DNA of 6,608 nt from positions 1 through 6,608 of the forward strand of contig NZ_JADYUF010000080.1 of the NCBI RefSeq assembly GCF_021531655.1, written 5' to 3'. Positions 6,222 through 6,608 of this stretch are shown piece after piece. Source of the stretch: Leyella stercorea (GTDB taxonomy: Bacteria; Bacteroidota; Bacteroidia; Bacteroidales; Bacteroidaceae). Position 1 is the first letter of the stretch. Each line of letters starts with the position of its first letter. Made by a program: the position numbers and the translations under genes. The notes beneath the pieces are model-generated. The model was not told the DNA's origin. It made no database searches and worked only from the letters and a program-made list of their open reading frames with translations.

Positions 6222-6254
6222 CCTGAGTTCGGGATAAGAAAGTCTTTGTAAAAG

Positions 6255-6285
6255 TTGGTAATCTCAATAATTTTTAGTACCTTTA
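6255..6285 (+). promoter_or_regulatory. Candidate promoter of the IS982-like transposase
   Basis: TACCTTTA (6278-6285) matches seven of eight positions-with-wildcards of TAnnTTTG, and TTG (6255-6257) lies 20 bp upstream, the normal -33 spacing in Bacteroidetes. It is 44 bp upstream of the transposase ATG. Weak, because the region is AT-rich. Confidence 0.35.
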
Positions 6286-6329
6286 TGATTTTGAATCAAT
6301 TAATTATAAAATTAAAGGATACTATAGTT

Positions 6330-6608
6330 ATGGAGATTACCAAGAACAAAATTACGGAAATTTTCTGTATTATCGATGATTTTTGCCAAGAATATGATAA
6401 GGAAATTGCACGCATGTCCATTTGTGAGCCAGACGGGCGTAAGCACCGCAATCGGAAATGGACTATGAGCCGGTCGGAAATCATGACGATACTCATCTAC
6501 TTTCATTTCAACACTTTCCGCAACTTCAAGCATTATTACCTTTTTTATGTCAAGGTTCACCTGCACGACCTGTTCCCCAAGCAGCTTTCATATAACCGCT
6601 TTGTTGAA
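6330..6608 (+). CDS. IS982-family-like transposase, N-terminal part (runs off the window)
   Basis: Ninety-three codons are present from the ATG at 6330 to the last base, without a stop. The protein begins MEITKNKITEIFCIIDDFCQ, then has a basic GRKHRNRKWTMSRSEIMTI segment, FHFNTFRNFKHYYLFYV, and ends in KQLSYNRFVE. This order (IIDDFC, then a basic KRNR-type patch, SEIMTILI, FRNFKHYY, LSYNRFVE) is what I know from IS982-family transposases of Bacteroidetes. The first catalytic Asp of the DDE triad would lie downstream of the window, so activity cannot be judged. The ATG is preceded by an A/T-rich leader without a Shine-Dalgarno, usual for this group. The insertion appears to have separated the upstream part of the minus-strand gene ending at 5544. 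Confidence 0.8.
   Translation, partial: MEITKNKITEIFCIIDDFCQEYDKEIARMSICEPDGRKHRNRKWTMSRSEIMTILIYFHFNTFRNFKHYYLFYVKVHLHDLFPKQLSYNRFVE

Larger units (their letters stand above)
6222..6608 (+). mobile_element. IS982-like insertion sequence, left part only
   Basis: A plus-strand transposase begins at 6330 and continues beyond the window. The left end is placed near 6222, at ACCTGAGTTCGGGATAAG (6222-6239), because the minus-strand protein fragment makes sense up to about that point and then turns into a short unrelated tail ending at a TGA. The right end, matching inverted repeat and any target duplication are outside the window, so the exact boundary is an inference. Confidence 0.6.

Noticed and set aside
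6296..6566. Minus-strand frames of 66 and 84 codons near the right edge
   Set aside because: They lie opposite the IS982-like transposase, whose plus-strand frame has clear family motifs.

Overview
The window looks like a Bacteroidales chromosome, probably Prevotella or a close relative. The evidence is a Bacteroidetes-type -7 promoter element (TAnnTTTG) upstream of genes, A-rich rather than Shine-Dalgarno leaders, and protein types typical of that order: an outer-membrane efflux protein, HlyD and 14-TM MFS set, a DUF4372-type IS4 transposase and an IS982-like transposase. The genus is an inference.

Region 1 (39-4339, minus strand) is an intact three-gene tripartite drug-efflux operon of the EmrAB-TolC kind. 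Transcription runs from a TolC-family outer-membrane channel (4339-3017), to an HlyD/EmrA-type periplasmic adaptor (2837-1716), to a DHA2-like 14-helix MFS pump (1715-39). The last two genes abut exactly (TAA followed directly by ATG). The first two are separated by about 180 bp of repeats: ten TTTTGAR heptads, two perfect 5-bp hairpins with AAA loops in the transcript, and three ATTCCTAAT units, the last of which contains the stop codon of the channel gene. In front of the operon, a perfect 9-bp inverted repeat brackets the -7 box, as expected for a dimeric repressor site. No regulator gene is visible in the window.

Region 2 (4340-5543) is AT-rich. It contains the operon promoter, then a 782-bp remnant of an IS4-family element (4529-5310) with both terminal inverted repeats. 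Its transposase has one in-frame TAG and appears to have lost two internal blocks in frame, including the catalytic Glu region. After it come about 180 bp with no recognisable gene and a 16-bp perfect stem-loop terminator.

Region 3 (5544-6608) is a broken gene and the element next to it. The frame on the minus strand stays open up to 6263, has no ATG near its upstream end, and reads as the C-terminal part of a large protein, possibly a DNA methylase of a restriction-type system. It is cut off where a plus-strand insertion sequence begins (around 6221). The transposase of that element starts at 6330 and runs off the window edge.

The picture is a functional efflux operon beside a plastic accessory segment with two insertion events and a decayed, possibly defence-related gene. 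I see no clearly new enzymatic system. The most interesting signals are the heptad/hairpin array inside the operon, the promoter palindrome, and the in-frame-deleted IS remnant that keeps its ends.
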